DNA from: Algoriphagus winogradskyi
GTDB taxonomy: Bacteria > Bacteroidota > Bacteroidia > Cytophagales > Cyclobacteriaceae
Direction of reading: 5' to 3'
Assembly: GCF_900182815.1 (NCBI RefSeq)
Contig: NZ_FXUA01000001.1
Span: forward strand, 682,001 to 746,000
DNA length: 64,000 nucleotides
The stretch's first letter is position 1. Each line of letters starts with the position of its first letter. A model generated the notes under the pieces. That model was not told the origin of the DNA and did not search any database. It worked only from the letters and a program-made list of their open reading frames with translations. Of the stretch, positions 35,976 through 45,076 are shown piece after piece. The position numbers and the translations under genes are program-made.

Positions 35976-38096
35976 ATGAGCATAACAACAAAAAACTTTA
36001 AGCATGTAAGTTACCTCTGGGATGATGCTGTAGCATCTAAACTTGAGGGAAAGGAAGTTGACCTTCTAATTTATCGTTCAAATATCCTTGGAGCTGATCT
36101 AAGAATCACCAATTACGGAGGTGGCAATACCAGCTGCAAAACCTATGAATCTGATCCGCTCACTAACGAAAAAGTAGAGGTAATGTGGGTCAAAGGCTCC
36201 GGGGGAGATATTGGGACTCTAACTAAAGCTGGCTTAGCTGGACTTTATGTGGATAAACTACGTGCTTTGAAAGGCATCTATAGAGGACTGGAATTTGAAG
36301 ATGAAATGGTTGAACTTTTCAACCATTGTATCTATGATCTTAAGTCCAAGGCTCCTTCCATTGATACACCACTTCACGCATTTCTTCCATTTAAGCATAT
36401 AGATCACCTTCATCCGGACGCAGCTATTGCAATTGCAGCTGCCAAAGATGGGGAGCAGATTACAAAAGACCTTTGGAACGGACAGATCGCTTGGGTGCCT
36501 TGGCAAAAACCGGGCTTTGATTTGGGCTTACAATTGAAACAAGCCCTAGACGAAAACCCTGGGATCCGAGGAATTATGCTTGGTGGCCATGGACTTTTCA
36601 CATGGGGCGATACTGCCTTCGAATGCTATATCAACAGCTTGGAAGTGATAGAAACTGCTTCGGAATACCTAGCTCAAAATTACGGTAAAACCCGTCCGGT
36701 ATTTGGAGGTGAAAAAGTAAAATCCCTAGCTCCAGAACAGCGAAAAAGTCAAGCAGCTAAGCTTGCGCCATTGCTTAGAGGCCTAGCTTCTTCAGAAAAT
36801 CTGATGGTGGGTACCTTTACTGATGCACCGGAAGTCCTTCAGTTTATCAACAGCAACGACCTTAGCAAACTAGCTCCTATGGGTACAAGTTGCCCGGATC
36901 ACTTTTTGAGAACAAAAATTTCTCCTTTGGTTCTGGATATTGCAGCAGATCAAGACCTTTCTGACCTTACCGCTTTGAAAGAGCAAATCAGTGTGGCATT
37001 CCAGTCTTACAGAGAAATGTATGCTGACTACTACGAAAATCATAAGCATTCCAATAGCCCCGCGATGAGGGATCCTAATCCGGTAATTATCATCTGGCCG
37101 GGTGTAGGCATGTTTAGCTACGCAAAAAACAAGCAGACAAGTCGTGTCGCTAGTGAATTCTACATCAATGCAATAAATGTAATGCGTGGTGCAGAGGCAG
37201 TTTCTCAATACGTTTCTTTGCCCCTACAAGAAGCCTTCAATATTGAATATTGGTTACTCGAAGAAGCAAAACTCCAGAGAATGCCAAAAGAGCAGCCTCT
37301 TTCGAGAAAAGTTGCCTTAGTCACAGGAAGTGCAGGAGGAATTGGTTTGGCTATCGTAGAAAAATATATCCAGGAAGGTGCCTGCGTGGTAGTTACTGAC
37401 ATCGATGAAAACAGACTTCAAACCACTGGAGAGGCACTTTTGAAAAAATATGGAAAAGATGCATTTCTAACTGTGAAGCTAGATGTGACTAATAGCGAAA
37501 GCTTAGAAGCTGCGATTGAAGCTACTTGTCTTCAGTTTGGAGGAGTGGATATCATGGTGAATAATGCCGGGATTTCTATTAGCAAGTCTTTTGAAGATCA
37601 CACGGATCAAGACTGGGACAGACTGAATGACATTTTGGTGATGGGTCAATATCACATTTCCAAAGCCGGAGTAAAAATCATGAAGCTTCAGGGTCATGGT
37701 GGAGACATAGTAAACATTGCAAGTAAAAATGGCTTGGTGGCCGGTGCAAAAAATGTGGCTTACGGAACCGCCAAAGCAGCACAATTACATATGTCAAGAT
37801 TGATGGCAGCAGAATTGGCGGAAGACAAAATCAAGGTCAATGTAGTAAATCCGGATGCAGTGATAGAAAACTCAAACATTTGGGAAGGCGGATGGGGTGA
37901 AAATCGCGCGAAGGCCTATGGAATAGAAGTGAAAGACTTGCCACAGTTCTATGCAAATCGTACCTTATTGAAAGAAAGTGTGAAAACTAGTGATATCGCC
38001 GATGCTGCATTCGTCTTCGTCAGCGGTCAACTTGGGAAGACAACTGGAAATATGTTGAATGTAGATGGTGGATTAGCCGCTGCATTCCCAAGATAG
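35976..38096 (+). CDS. rhaEW: Bifunctional rhamnulose-1-phosphate aldolase / L-lactaldehyde dehydrogenase
   Basis: 706 residues in two parts. The N-terminal class II aldolase part (about 1-430) has ITNYGGGNTSCKT. Likely zinc histidines lie in TPLHAFLPFKHIDHLHPDA and GIMLGGHGLFTWG. The C-terminal part (about 440-706) is a short-chain dehydrogenase with VALVTGSAGGIGLAI for NAD binding, NNAGIS, NIASKNG with the catalytic Ser and YGTAK with the catalytic Tyr and Lys. It should split rhamnulose-1-phosphate into DHAP and L-lactaldehyde and oxidise the aldehyde to L-lactate. LutABC downstream would take that lactate. The symbol follows the Bacillus fusion enzyme. Confidence 0.93.
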   Translation: MSITTKNFKHVSYLWDDAVASKLEGKEVDLLIYRSNILGADLRITNYGGGNTSCKTYESDPLTNEKVEVMWVKGSGGDIGTLTKAGLAGLYVDKLRALKGIYRGLEFEDEMVELFNHCIYDLKSKAPSIDTPLHAFLPFKHIDHLHPDAAIAIAAAKDGEQITKDLWNGQIAWVPWQKPGFDLGLQLKQALDENPGIRGIMLGGHGLFTWGDTAFECYINSLEVIETASEYLAQNYGKTRPVFGGEKVKSLAPEQRKSQAAKLAPLLRGLASSENLMVGTFTDAPEVLQFINSNDLSKLAPMGTSCPDHFLRTKISPLVLDIAADQDLSDLTALKEQISVAFQSYREMYADYYENHKHSNSPAMRDPNPVIIIWPGVGMFSYAKNKQTSRVASEFYINAINVMRGAEAVSQYVSLPLQEAFNIEYWLLEEAKLQRMPKEQPLSRKVALVTGSAGGIGLAIVEKYIQEGACVVVTDIDENRLQTTGEALLKKYGKDAFLTVKLDVTNSESLEAAIEATCLQFGGVDIMVNNAGISISKSFEDHTDQDWDRLNDILVMGQYHISKAGVKIMKLQGHGGDIVNIASKNGLVAGAKNVAYGTAKAAQLHMSRLMAAELAEDKIKVNVVNPDAVIENSNIWEGGWGENRAKAYGIEVKDLPQFYANRTLLKESVKTSDIADAAFVFVSGQLGKTTGNMLNVDGGLAAAFPR

Positions 38097-38153
38097 TTTA
38101 TGAACTAATAAATTCCGATTCCCCCTAGTACCCCAACAATAACCTAAAACGCC

Positions 38154-39188
38154 ATGTTAGTCGATAAATCAGAGAAAATCCACACGGATTCTCGAACCCC
38201 CAAGTACATGCAAGTGGTCAATCTAATTCTAGATGATCTCGATAGTGGTAAACTGAAGATCGGAGATAGAATTCCTTCTATCAATGAAACCAGTTTTGAC
38301 TTTTTGCTCTCAAGGGATACCGTAGAAAAAGCCTATAATGAACTCCGGGATAGAGGAATTATAACTTCTGTGAGAGGCAAGGGTTTCTATGTTAATTCGA
38401 CTAACATGGCTAATAAATTAAAGGTATTGTTGATATTCAATAAGCTGAGTTCGTATAAGAAAATCATCTATTATTCTATTATAGAGACTTTGGGAAATCA
38501 AGCGACAGTGGATCTTCAAATCCATCATTATAACCGCACCATTTTCGAAAACTTATTAGAACGAAACTTGGGAAACTACAACTACTATGTTTTAGCGCCG
38601 CATTTCTTTGATGACAACAATCATCCGGAAACCTGCTATGACTTGATTCAGCAAATCCCAAAAGATAAGCTTTTGATAATGGACCGTGATGTAAAAAATC
38701 ATGAAAATGAATTCCCGGGAGTTTATCAGGATTTTGCCAGAGACATATTTGAAGCTCTGGAATCCGGTATTATTCACTTAAGAAAATATTCCAGATTAAT
38801 TCTGGTGTTTCCTAAAGGAGACATGTATCCTGTAGAGATAATAGATGGTTTTAAACGTTTCTGCTATTTCCACAATTTCAACAATCTCATCCTAGATGGA
38901 ATCGATGACGAACCTCTATATGAAGGAGATTCTTTTATCGTCTTAGCTGAAACTGACCTTGCCAACATTGTAAAAAAATCGCGGGAACAACAGTTACAAC
39001 TAGGAAGCGACATAGGGATTATTTCTTATAATGAGACTCCCCTTAAAGAGATATTAGCAGAAGGAATCACCACCATTTCTACTGATTTTATGCAAATGGG
39101 GAATACAATCGCAAACCAAATCCTAGGTGCAGAGGACAGAATCCCTTTGAAAAGTCCATTCAAAATGATCATTCGAAAATCGCTTTGA
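38154..39188 (+). CDS. GntR-family regulator with sugar-binding domain
   Basis: 344 residues. The N-terminal winged helix (about 15-80) contains KYMQVVNLILDDLDSGKLKIGDRIPSI, LSRDTVEKAYNELRDRGII and VRGKGFYV, typical GntR. The rest resembles a LacI-type periplasmic-binding fold instead of a FadR or HutC domain, and ends with TISTDFMQMGNTIANQILG. This design is common for sugar-responsive regulators in Bacteroidota. Placed between the aldolase and the kinase genes, it most likely controls the rhamnose locus. The effector could be rhamnose or rhamnulose. Its operator is unknown. Confidence 0.87.
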   Translation: MLVDKSEKIHTDSRTPKYMQVVNLILDDLDSGKLKIGDRIPSINETSFDFLLSRDTVEKAYNELRDRGIITSVRGKGFYVNSTNMANKLKVLLIFNKLSSYKKIIYYSIIETLGNQATVDLQIHHYNRTIFENLLERNLGNYNYYVLAPHFFDDNNHPETCYDLIQQIPKDKLLIMDRDVKNHENEFPGVYQDFARDIFEALESGIIHLRKYSRLILVFPKGDMYPVEIIDGFKRFCYFHNFNNLILDGIDDEPLYEGDSFIVLAETDLANIVKKSREQQLQLGSDIGIISYNETPLKEILAEGITTISTDFMQMGNTIANQILGAEDRIPLKSPFKMIIRKSL

Positions 39189-39198
39189 AAGCGTAGCT

Positions 39199-40524
39199 AT
39201 GAGTAAAATTCCAGTAACGGCTGTTTTTGATATCGGCAAGACTAATAAAAAGTTTTTTCTTTTTGATGAAAATTTAACCGAAGTACACAGTTCATATATT
39301 CGTCTGGATGCTATTCCAGATGAAGATGATTTTCCTAGTGAGCCCTTGGCACCACTTGAAGAGTGGATGATAAAGACCTTTAGGCAGGCGTTGAAATCAG
39401 AAGAATATCAGATCAAACGACTCAATTTCTCCTGTCATGGAGCTTCCTTTGTGCATACGGATGAAAAAGGAATTCCCGCAACTCCTCTTTATGACTACCT
39501 AAAGCCATTTCCAGATGAACTTCTTAAAAAGTTCTATGAAGAAAATGGTGGGAAAATGAACTTTTGCAGGGCTACATCCTCACCACCCTTAGCCATGCTA
39601 AACTCTGGTTTACAGCTGTATTTCATCAAGCACGAAAAACCAGAATTCTTTGAAAGAATCAAACATTCATTTCATTTCCCTCAATACTTAAGTTTCTTAT
39701 TTACTGGAGAAATGGTATCGGATTACACGAGTATTGGGTGCCATACTGGGCTGTGGGATTATGAAGCGAACGATTACCATGCCTGGGTAGATCGGGAAGG
39801 AATCAGAAAGTTACTTCCTCCCATAGTACCTGGAAATACGCTTCTGAAGACTAAACCTGAACTTGGAAATATCCCCTGTGGCATAGGTGTGCATGACTCT
39901 TCTTCAGCATTGCTGCCATATATCAAGCAAGAAATAGAACCATTTGCTCTGCTTTCAACAGGTACTTGGGCTATTTGTATCAATCCATTCAACAAAACTA
40001 AACTCACCAAAAAAGAGCTTAAGCGGGATTGCCTACAGTTTTTAAGCATCAAAGGTGAACCGATCAAAATATCAAGACTTTTCATAGGTGAGGAGCATAA
40101 GTATCAGGTAGAAAAGCTCTATGAATACTTCCAAATGCCACTGGGTACTTACAAAAAATTAAAATTTAATTCTACCCTCTTTGAAAAAGTGAAGGGCTAT
40201 ACAGCTAAGCGAATTCATTTTCAATACCTAAAACCTAAGCATTATGGTTTGGATCAAGCAAAGGAAAATGATTGGTCTGTTTTCGCTGAATTCAATGAAG
40301 CCTATTATACGTTTATTCATGAACTAACAGATCTGCAAGCAGCGGCTATTAAGTTAGTCACAGACAATGCTCCTGTTGATAGGCTATTCATAGATGGAGG
40401 CTTCAATGCAAACGATATTTTTGTGGAGATGCTGCAGATTAAACTACCTGAATTAAAGATCATTCCAAGTGACTTCCCAAATGGATCTGCATTAGGTGCA
40501 GCTATGCTGGTTTCATTGGAATAG
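39199..40524 (+). CDS. FGGY-family carbohydrate kinase, probable L-rhamnulokinase
   Basis: 441 residues. The N-terminal phosphate-binding stretch TAVFDIGKTNKKFFLFD and the C-terminal FIDGGFNANDIFVEM and FPNGSALGAAM segments mark the FGGY kinases. GIGVHDSSSALLPYI and LLSTGTWAICINPF are further family motifs around the sugar and ATP sites. Between an isomerase and an aldolase for rhamnose, the likely reaction is phosphorylation of L-rhamnulose to the 1-phosphate. It diverges from E. coli RhaB, so fuculokinase-like activity is the main alternative. It is 10 bp after the regulator gene and 21 bp before lutA. Confidence 0.88.
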   Translation: MSKIPVTAVFDIGKTNKKFFLFDENLTEVHSSYIRLDAIPDEDDFPSEPLAPLEEWMIKTFRQALKSEEYQIKRLNFSCHGASFVHTDEKGIPATPLYDYLKPFPDELLKKFYEENGGKMNFCRATSSPPLAMLNSGLQLYFIKHEKPEFFERIKHSFHFPQYLSFLFTGEMVSDYTSIGCHTGLWDYEANDYHAWVDREGIRKLLPPIVPGNTLLKTKPELGNIPCGIGVHDSSSALLPYIKQEIEPFALLSTGTWAICINPFNKTKLTKKELKRDCLQFLSIKGEPIKISRLFIGEEHKYQVEKLYEYFQMPLGTYKKLKFNSTLFEKVKGYTAKRIHFQYLKPKHYGLDQAKENDWSVFAEFNEAYYTFIHELTDLQAAAIKLVTDNAPVDRLFIDGGFNANDIFVEMLQIKLPELKIIPSDFPNGSALGAAMLVSLE

Positions 40525-40545
40525 AAGGCTTAATTTACATTTCAA

Positions 40546-41304
40546 ATGAAAAATAACGTACCACATATAGGCCTGTTTATTCCTTGCTACATTGATCAGT
40601 TTTATCCCAATGTCGCAATAGCGACGTTAGAATTATTGGAAAAATTAGGCTGTAAAGTAACTTACCCCTTAGGGCAAACGTGTTGTGGACAGCCCATGGC
40701 TAACTCCGGTTTTGAGGCTGACACAGAAGGCACCACCTCCAAATTTATCAGGGATTTTGCTGCATTCGATTACATCGTTGCTCCTTCAGGAAGCTGTGTT
40801 TTGCATGTAAAAGACCATTCACCAAAGATTAATAACCTTCAAAAAAACCAGGAACACGTACAATCAAACATCTATGAACTAAGTGAATTCATCACTGATG
40901 TTCTCAAAGTGGATTCTATCAAAGGTAGCTTTCCGCATAAGATTGGCTTTCATGCTTCCTGTCATGGACTTCGAGGATTAAGATTGGCCAGCGATTCTGA
41001 AAGAAATGAACCTAAATTCAATAAAACACTGCAACTGATGAGAGATCTGGAGGGAATGGAAGTAGTAGAACTTACCCGCAAAGATGAATGCTGTGGGTTC
41101 GGAGGAACTTTCGCTGTAAGCGAAGAAGCCATCTCAGTGCAAATGGGAAAGGATAGACTTGCCGATCATATGGACAAAGGAGTAGAAATCATAGTAGGTG
41201 GAGATATGTCCTGTATCATGCACATGAAGGGAATTGCAGCACGGGAACAGGCCCCGATTCAGCTTATGCATTTTGCAGAAATCCTAAACCAAGCCATCTC
41301 ATGA
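40546..41304 (+). CDS. lutA: L-lactate oxidation complex, LutA-like Fe-S protein
   Basis: 252 residues with two CCG domains, the cysteine-rich modules of LutA/YkgE and GlpC-type proteins. The first reads LGQTCCGQPMANSG near residues 44-57 with an upstream CYIDQF. The second has HASCHGLRGLR and DECCGFGGTFA. LutA, LutB and LutC together oxidise L-lactate to pyruvate. Its last 4 bp overlap the lutB start (ATGA), a sign of coupled translation. Its place after the rhamnose genes suggests it handles lactate made from lactaldehyde. Confidence 0.92.
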   Translation: MKNNVPHIGLFIPCYIDQFYPNVAIATLELLEKLGCKVTYPLGQTCCGQPMANSGFEADTEGTTSKFIRDFAAFDYIVAPSGSCVLHVKDHSPKINNLQKNQEHVQSNIYELSEFITDVLKVDSIKGSFPHKIGFHASCHGLRGLRLASDSERNEPKFNKTLQLMRDLEGMEVVELTRKDECCGFGGTFAVSEEAISVQMGKDRLADHMDKGVEIIVGGDMSCIMHMKGIAAREQAPIQLMHFAEILNQAIS

Positions 41305-42659
41305 GTCATCCAGAGAATGCCACGGTTTTTCTGAAAGATAAGGCGCGTGCCAAATGGCATGATGAAACACTTTGGATAGTACGTGAAAAACGTGACGCAA
41401 CTATACATCAAATTCCCGAATGGGAGAAACTCCGGGAACTAGCTTCTCAAATAAAAGATCACACACTTTCCAAGCTTGATTTTTATCTGGAAGAGCTGGA
41501 GAAAAATGCCAGCGCAAATGGGATAAAAGTTCACTGGGCAGAAAATGCTGAGGAACATAATCAGATAGTTGCGAGCATATTAAAAGAAAAAAATTGCAAG
41601 GCGATAGTAAAGAGTAAATCTATCCTAACGGAGGAATGTCACTTGAATCCCTACCTGGAGGAAAGAGGCATTGAGGTGGTAGATACTGACTTGGGTGAGC
41701 GTATTATCCAATTTCTCAAGCAGCCACCAAGTCATATCGTAATGCCTGCTATTCACTTGAAAAAGTCCGATATCTCGGATATTTTTCACGAAAAACTGCA
41801 TACTGAAAAAGGAAATGTGGACCCAGTATATCTGACTCATGCTGCCCGACTCCACCTGCGTGAAAAATTCCTCCAAGCCAAAGTGGCCATCACAGGGGTT
41901 AATTTCGCAGTTGCAGAGACTGGTGAGTTTGTCGTTTGCACCAATGAAGGTAACGCAGATATGGGTGTTCACTTGGCAGATACACACATTGCCTGCATGG
42001 GCATAGAGAAGCTAATCCCCCGCAGAAAAGACCTTGGCGTTTTCCTTAGACTCTTGGCAAGATCTGCCACTGGTCAGTCCATTACCAATTACAACTCGCA
42101 TTTTAGAAGCCCTTCTCCCGGAAAGGAACTTCATTTGATTTTGGTGAATAATGGTAGGACAAAACAACTTGGAAGGGAGAAATTCAGAAATTCACTAAAA
42201 TGCATACGCTGCGGAGCATGCATGAATACCTGCCCGATCTATCGTCGAAGTGGCGGATTTAGTTACGGAAGCACCGTTCCTGGACCTATTGGATCTATCC
42301 TTTCACCGGGAATAGACCTTAAGAAATACAGTACCTTACCTTTTGCCTCCACGCTTTGCGGAAGCTGCTCAGATGTGTGTCCGGTGAAAATCAACATTCA
42401 CGAGCAACTCTACGAGTGGCGTCAAGAGATCACCAAAGCTCAAGGATCTTCCCTCAAAGGCCTATCTATGAAATTGGCAAATGGAATATTCAAAAGCCCC
42501 CTTGCATATAGGCTTTCAGGGAAAATGATGAGAGCTTCCTTAAAATCCCTTCCTGACAGTATCATTTACAATCCATTAAATGCATGGGGAAAAGGTAGAA
42601 ATCTACCTGATTTGCCTGAAGAATCATTTAAAGCTTGGTACAAAAAGAATAGATCATGA
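41301..42659 (+). CDS. lutB: L-lactate oxidation complex, LutB-like Fe-S protein
   Basis: 452 residues. The N-terminal two-thirds is the LUD (DUF162) domain, with AVAETGEFVVCTNEGNAD as its core. Two 4Fe-4S motifs follow: Cys301, Cys304, Cys307 and Cys311 in CIRCGACMNTCP, and Cys353, Cys356 and Cys360 in CGSCSDVCPV. The C-terminal helical tail is typical of LutB. It forms the lactate dehydrogenase complex with LutA and LutC. It overlaps both neighbours by 4 bp. Confidence 0.94.
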   Translation: MSHPENATVFLKDKARAKWHDETLWIVREKRDATIHQIPEWEKLRELASQIKDHTLSKLDFYLEELEKNASANGIKVHWAENAEEHNQIVASILKEKNCKAIVKSKSILTEECHLNPYLEERGIEVVDTDLGERIIQFLKQPPSHIVMPAIHLKKSDISDIFHEKLHTEKGNVDPVYLTHAARLHLREKFLQAKVAITGVNFAVAETGEFVVCTNEGNADMGVHLADTHIACMGIEKLIPRRKDLGVFLRLLARSATGQSITNYNSHFRSPSPGKELHLILVNNGRTKQLGREKFRNSLKCIRCGACMNTCPIYRRSGGFSYGSTVPGPIGSILSPGIDLKKYSTLPFASTLCGSCSDVCPVKINIHEQLYEWRQEITKAQGSSLKGLSMKLANGIFKSPLAYRLSGKMMRASLKSLPDSIIYNPLNAWGKGRNLPDLPEESFKAWYKKNRS

Positions 42660-43216
42660 GTAGTAGAGAATCCATATTGGCAGCTATAAAAGGACTAAAA
42701 CTGGAAGAGAAACCGCTACCAGATATTCCGGATTTTGAGATTGCCGATGACCTCCTAGCAGCATTTACCAATTCTCTGAATGCTAATAAAGGAACCGTGG
42801 CGACCAAGGAAGAGGTTGAAAAATTGATTGAAGAAACTACATTTCTGAAAATTTACAGTGCTTCACCTGCATTTGAGCAATACAGCAATTGCCAAATACC
42901 GAAACATCCAGCCGACTTTGCTGACTTGGATCTGGCTATTATTGAAGGGCAATTCGCATCAGCTGAGAACGCAGCTATATGGCTGGATGAGAGTAATTTA
43001 GACCTTAGAGCTCTACCTTTTATCACAGCTCATTTAGTGATTGTGATCAAAAAAGAAAATATCCTTGGGAATATGCACCAAGCATATACTAGAATAGGAT
43101 TGACCAATTCAGGCTTCGGGATATTCATAGCAGGACCATCGAAAACTGCAGATATAGAACAGTCACTCGTAGTTGGTGCTCATGGTGCGATGAGTCTTAG
43201 AGTGGTGATTCTCTAA
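42656..43216 (+). CDS. lutC: L-lactate oxidation complex, LutC-like LUD-domain protein
   Basis: 186 residues consisting of a LUD (DUF162) domain without cluster cysteines. Family segments are ENAAIWLDES, FITAHLVIVIKKENIL and GFGIFIAGPSKTADIEQSLVVGAHG. It completes LutABC and ends the plus-strand rhamnose operon. The convergent kinase gene starts 3' of it with an overlap of the two ends by 4 bp (43213-43216). Confidence 0.92.
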   Translation: MSSRESILAAIKGLKLEEKPLPDIPDFEIADDLLAAFTNSLNANKGTVATKEEVEKLIEETTFLKIYSASPAFEQYSNCQIPKHPADFADLDLAIIEGQFASAENAAIWLDESNLDLRALPFITAHLVIVIKKENILGNMHQAYTRIGLTNSGFGIFIAGPSKTADIEQSLVVGAHGAMSLRVVIL

Positions 43217-44520
43217 GCAAGCTTTCTAGATAAAGTGAAGCAATTCTTGTAGTCATTACTGCTGGAATACTTCAATTCAAAATTGATTTTATCAGCAATT
43301 CTTTTGCAAAGCGGCAAGCCAACTCCAGTACCTTTTTCTTTTTTGGTACCGTATGAGGTCCTAGCTCTGAAAACAAATAAATTCTTTTGATCTGCTGCAG
43401 AAATCGTAACTCCCTGATTACACACTAACCAACTTATTTTATCTTCACTTATCCTGAGTTTGAGGTAAATAGTGGAATCTACAGGTGCGAATTTAATGGC
43501 GTTATCCATCAAATTTTTTAGGATAATTTTAATCTCGTTTATCTCCAAAGATATATTCCTGTCCTCCCCTTCTATTGAAAAATCTATAAGTTGGTTTTTC
43601 GCCTGGGCTTGCATTGCCATCATATCCTTCATCTCTTGAGTCAATTCACTCAAACTAATCTTATGAAGCTGTATTGGCGTATCTTCCAACTCTGTCATCA
43701 CCCAACTTAATGTGTTATTGAGCACCTTATTCAGATGGTAGGTTTGCCCTTTCAAATTGTAAAGGATTTGCTCCATTTCTCCAGGCTCAAACGCATCCTT
43801 TTCTATTAGGCCTAGTGTAGTATGAAGCATTCCAATGGGGTTTTTCAAATCATGAGATAGCAACGCAATCAGCCTATTTTTCTGATCATTGAGCATTTTT
43901 ACTTCTTCTAGGGAACTGTCCTGTCTCTCTTTGATTCGGTGGAGTAGATGACTTTGATTCAAATAGCTTTTTATAAAAAAGTGTATGACGGTAAAAACAA
44001 AGGCACTGATCCACAAAATTGCAAGCGTATGGTCAAAAAACTGATTCTCTACTCCATGATAATAATTCTCTACAATTATGTACCCTTTCACCTCCCCATA
44101 AAAAAGTATGAAAAACATGGAAAGTGAACCTAAATACCAAACCACTTTAAGCCAACCCTGAATCAGGAGGGAGGATACCACAAGCATTAAAAAAAAGGCG
44201 TATATCGTCGGTCCGTCATTCCCATCATTATATATAAAATTGATGCAAATGATTATATGGGCAATTATCAACAGGATATTCACGATCAGCTGCGACCTCC
44301 CGTATTTTGAAACTAAGTAATAGGAAATAATGAACGGAAGTGAAAATGCGATTTTAGAGAGATAAATTACGGGGGACATCCCAAGTAAAAAATCTGTGAC
44401 GCCTAGAATCAATAACAGGTAAAAAGTTATTATGGCGAATATTTTTGCAATCTGTTCCTGGATATAATCAAGATTGGTGACATTCTCCTCAGTCAGCAAT
44501 AATCCTTTTGTAATCAGCAT
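43213..44520 (-). CDS. Membrane sensor histidine kinase
   Basis: 435 residues. About six membrane helices fill residues 25-185, followed by a coiled coil and the kinase core. The H-box LIALLSHDLKNPIG puts the phospho-histidine at 223. The N-box is ILKNLMDNAIKFAP, and the G2 box is EKGTGVGLPLCKRIA. The G1 box is weak (VCNQGVTIS, with N in place of the usual D), which may affect nucleotide binding. No receiver or response regulator is adjacent. It overlaps lutC at the 3' end by 4 bp. The membrane part resembles 7TM-like or MASE-type sensors without a clear match. Confidence 0.88.
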   Translation of the reverse strand: MLITKGLLLTEENVTNLDYIQEQIAKIFAIITFYLLLILGVTDFLLGMSPVIYLSKIAFSLPFIISYYLVSKYGRSQLIVNILLIIAHIIICINFIYNDGNDGPTIYAFFLMLVVSSLLIQGWLKVVWYLGSLSMFFILFYGEVKGYIIVENYYHGVENQFFDHTLAILWISAFVFTVIHFFIKSYLNQSHLLHRIKERQDSSLEEVKMLNDQKNRLIALLSHDLKNPIGMLHTTLGLIEKDAFEPGEMEQILYNLKGQTYHLNKVLNNTLSWVMTELEDTPIQLHKISLSELTQEMKDMMAMQAQAKNQLIDFSIEGEDRNISLEINEIKIILKNLMDNAIKFAPVDSTIYLKLRISEDKISWLVCNQGVTISAADQKNLFVFRARTSYGTKKEKGTGVGLPLCKRIADKINFELKYSSSNDYKNCFTLSRKLA

Positions 44521-44632
44521 AAAAATAGGTATAAACTAAATAGACTCGAAAATAATAAACTTTATCTTAGTTAAAGACTGGTCAATCCTAAATTAACCTC
44601 ACTATCAAACTTTCTGATTTCTTTGGCAGTCA

Positions 44633-45013
44633 TTAACTAGTGGAATGAAGTGCGATACGATTGCCTTCTGAGTCCAAAAAAACTCCCATATATCCATATT
44701 CCGGCGATATCATTCTTTTTTCGATCTGTACTTTACCTCCCGCTTCTTCTACTTTCTTCAATTCGATTGCCACATCTTCAGAAGAAAAATAAATAAGGGG
44801 ACCGGCTAGTTCACTTGATTTGTAAAAATCTTTATGCAAAACTAAGCTTCCCCCAGCTCCAGAAGCCTCTCCTTCACCTGGAAACATAGCCATTTTGAAA
44901 TCACCCATATCCATTTTATGAAGCGTGCAGCTAAATACCTTTTGATAAAAAGATATCGCTCTATCCATATCATTAACCGGGATTTCAAACCAGCCTACAG
45001 TAACTTTCTTCAT
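44633..45013 (-). CDS. VOC-family (glyoxalase/dioxygenase fold) protein
   Basis: 126 residues made of two beta-alpha-beta-beta-beta units. The first starts VGWFEIPVNDMDRAISFYQKV and the second runs ISPEYGYMGVFLDSEGNRIAL. The family includes glyoxalases, antibiotic-resistance proteins and dioxygenases. Metal ligands typical of glyoxalase I are not obvious, so the exact role cannot be given. It is cytosolic, with no signal peptide. Confidence 0.82.
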   Translation of the reverse strand: MKKVTVGWFEIPVNDMDRAISFYQKVFSCTLHKMDMGDFKMAMFPGEGEASGAGGSLVLHKDFYKSSELAGPLIYFSSEDVAIELKKVEEAGGKVQIEKRMISPEYGYMGVFLDSEGNRIALHSTS

Positions 45014-45076
45014 AGTCTCGGAGATTTAATTTTTAATCACAACGTGGCTGAAAATCAATTCAGTGACAGGTTTCCA

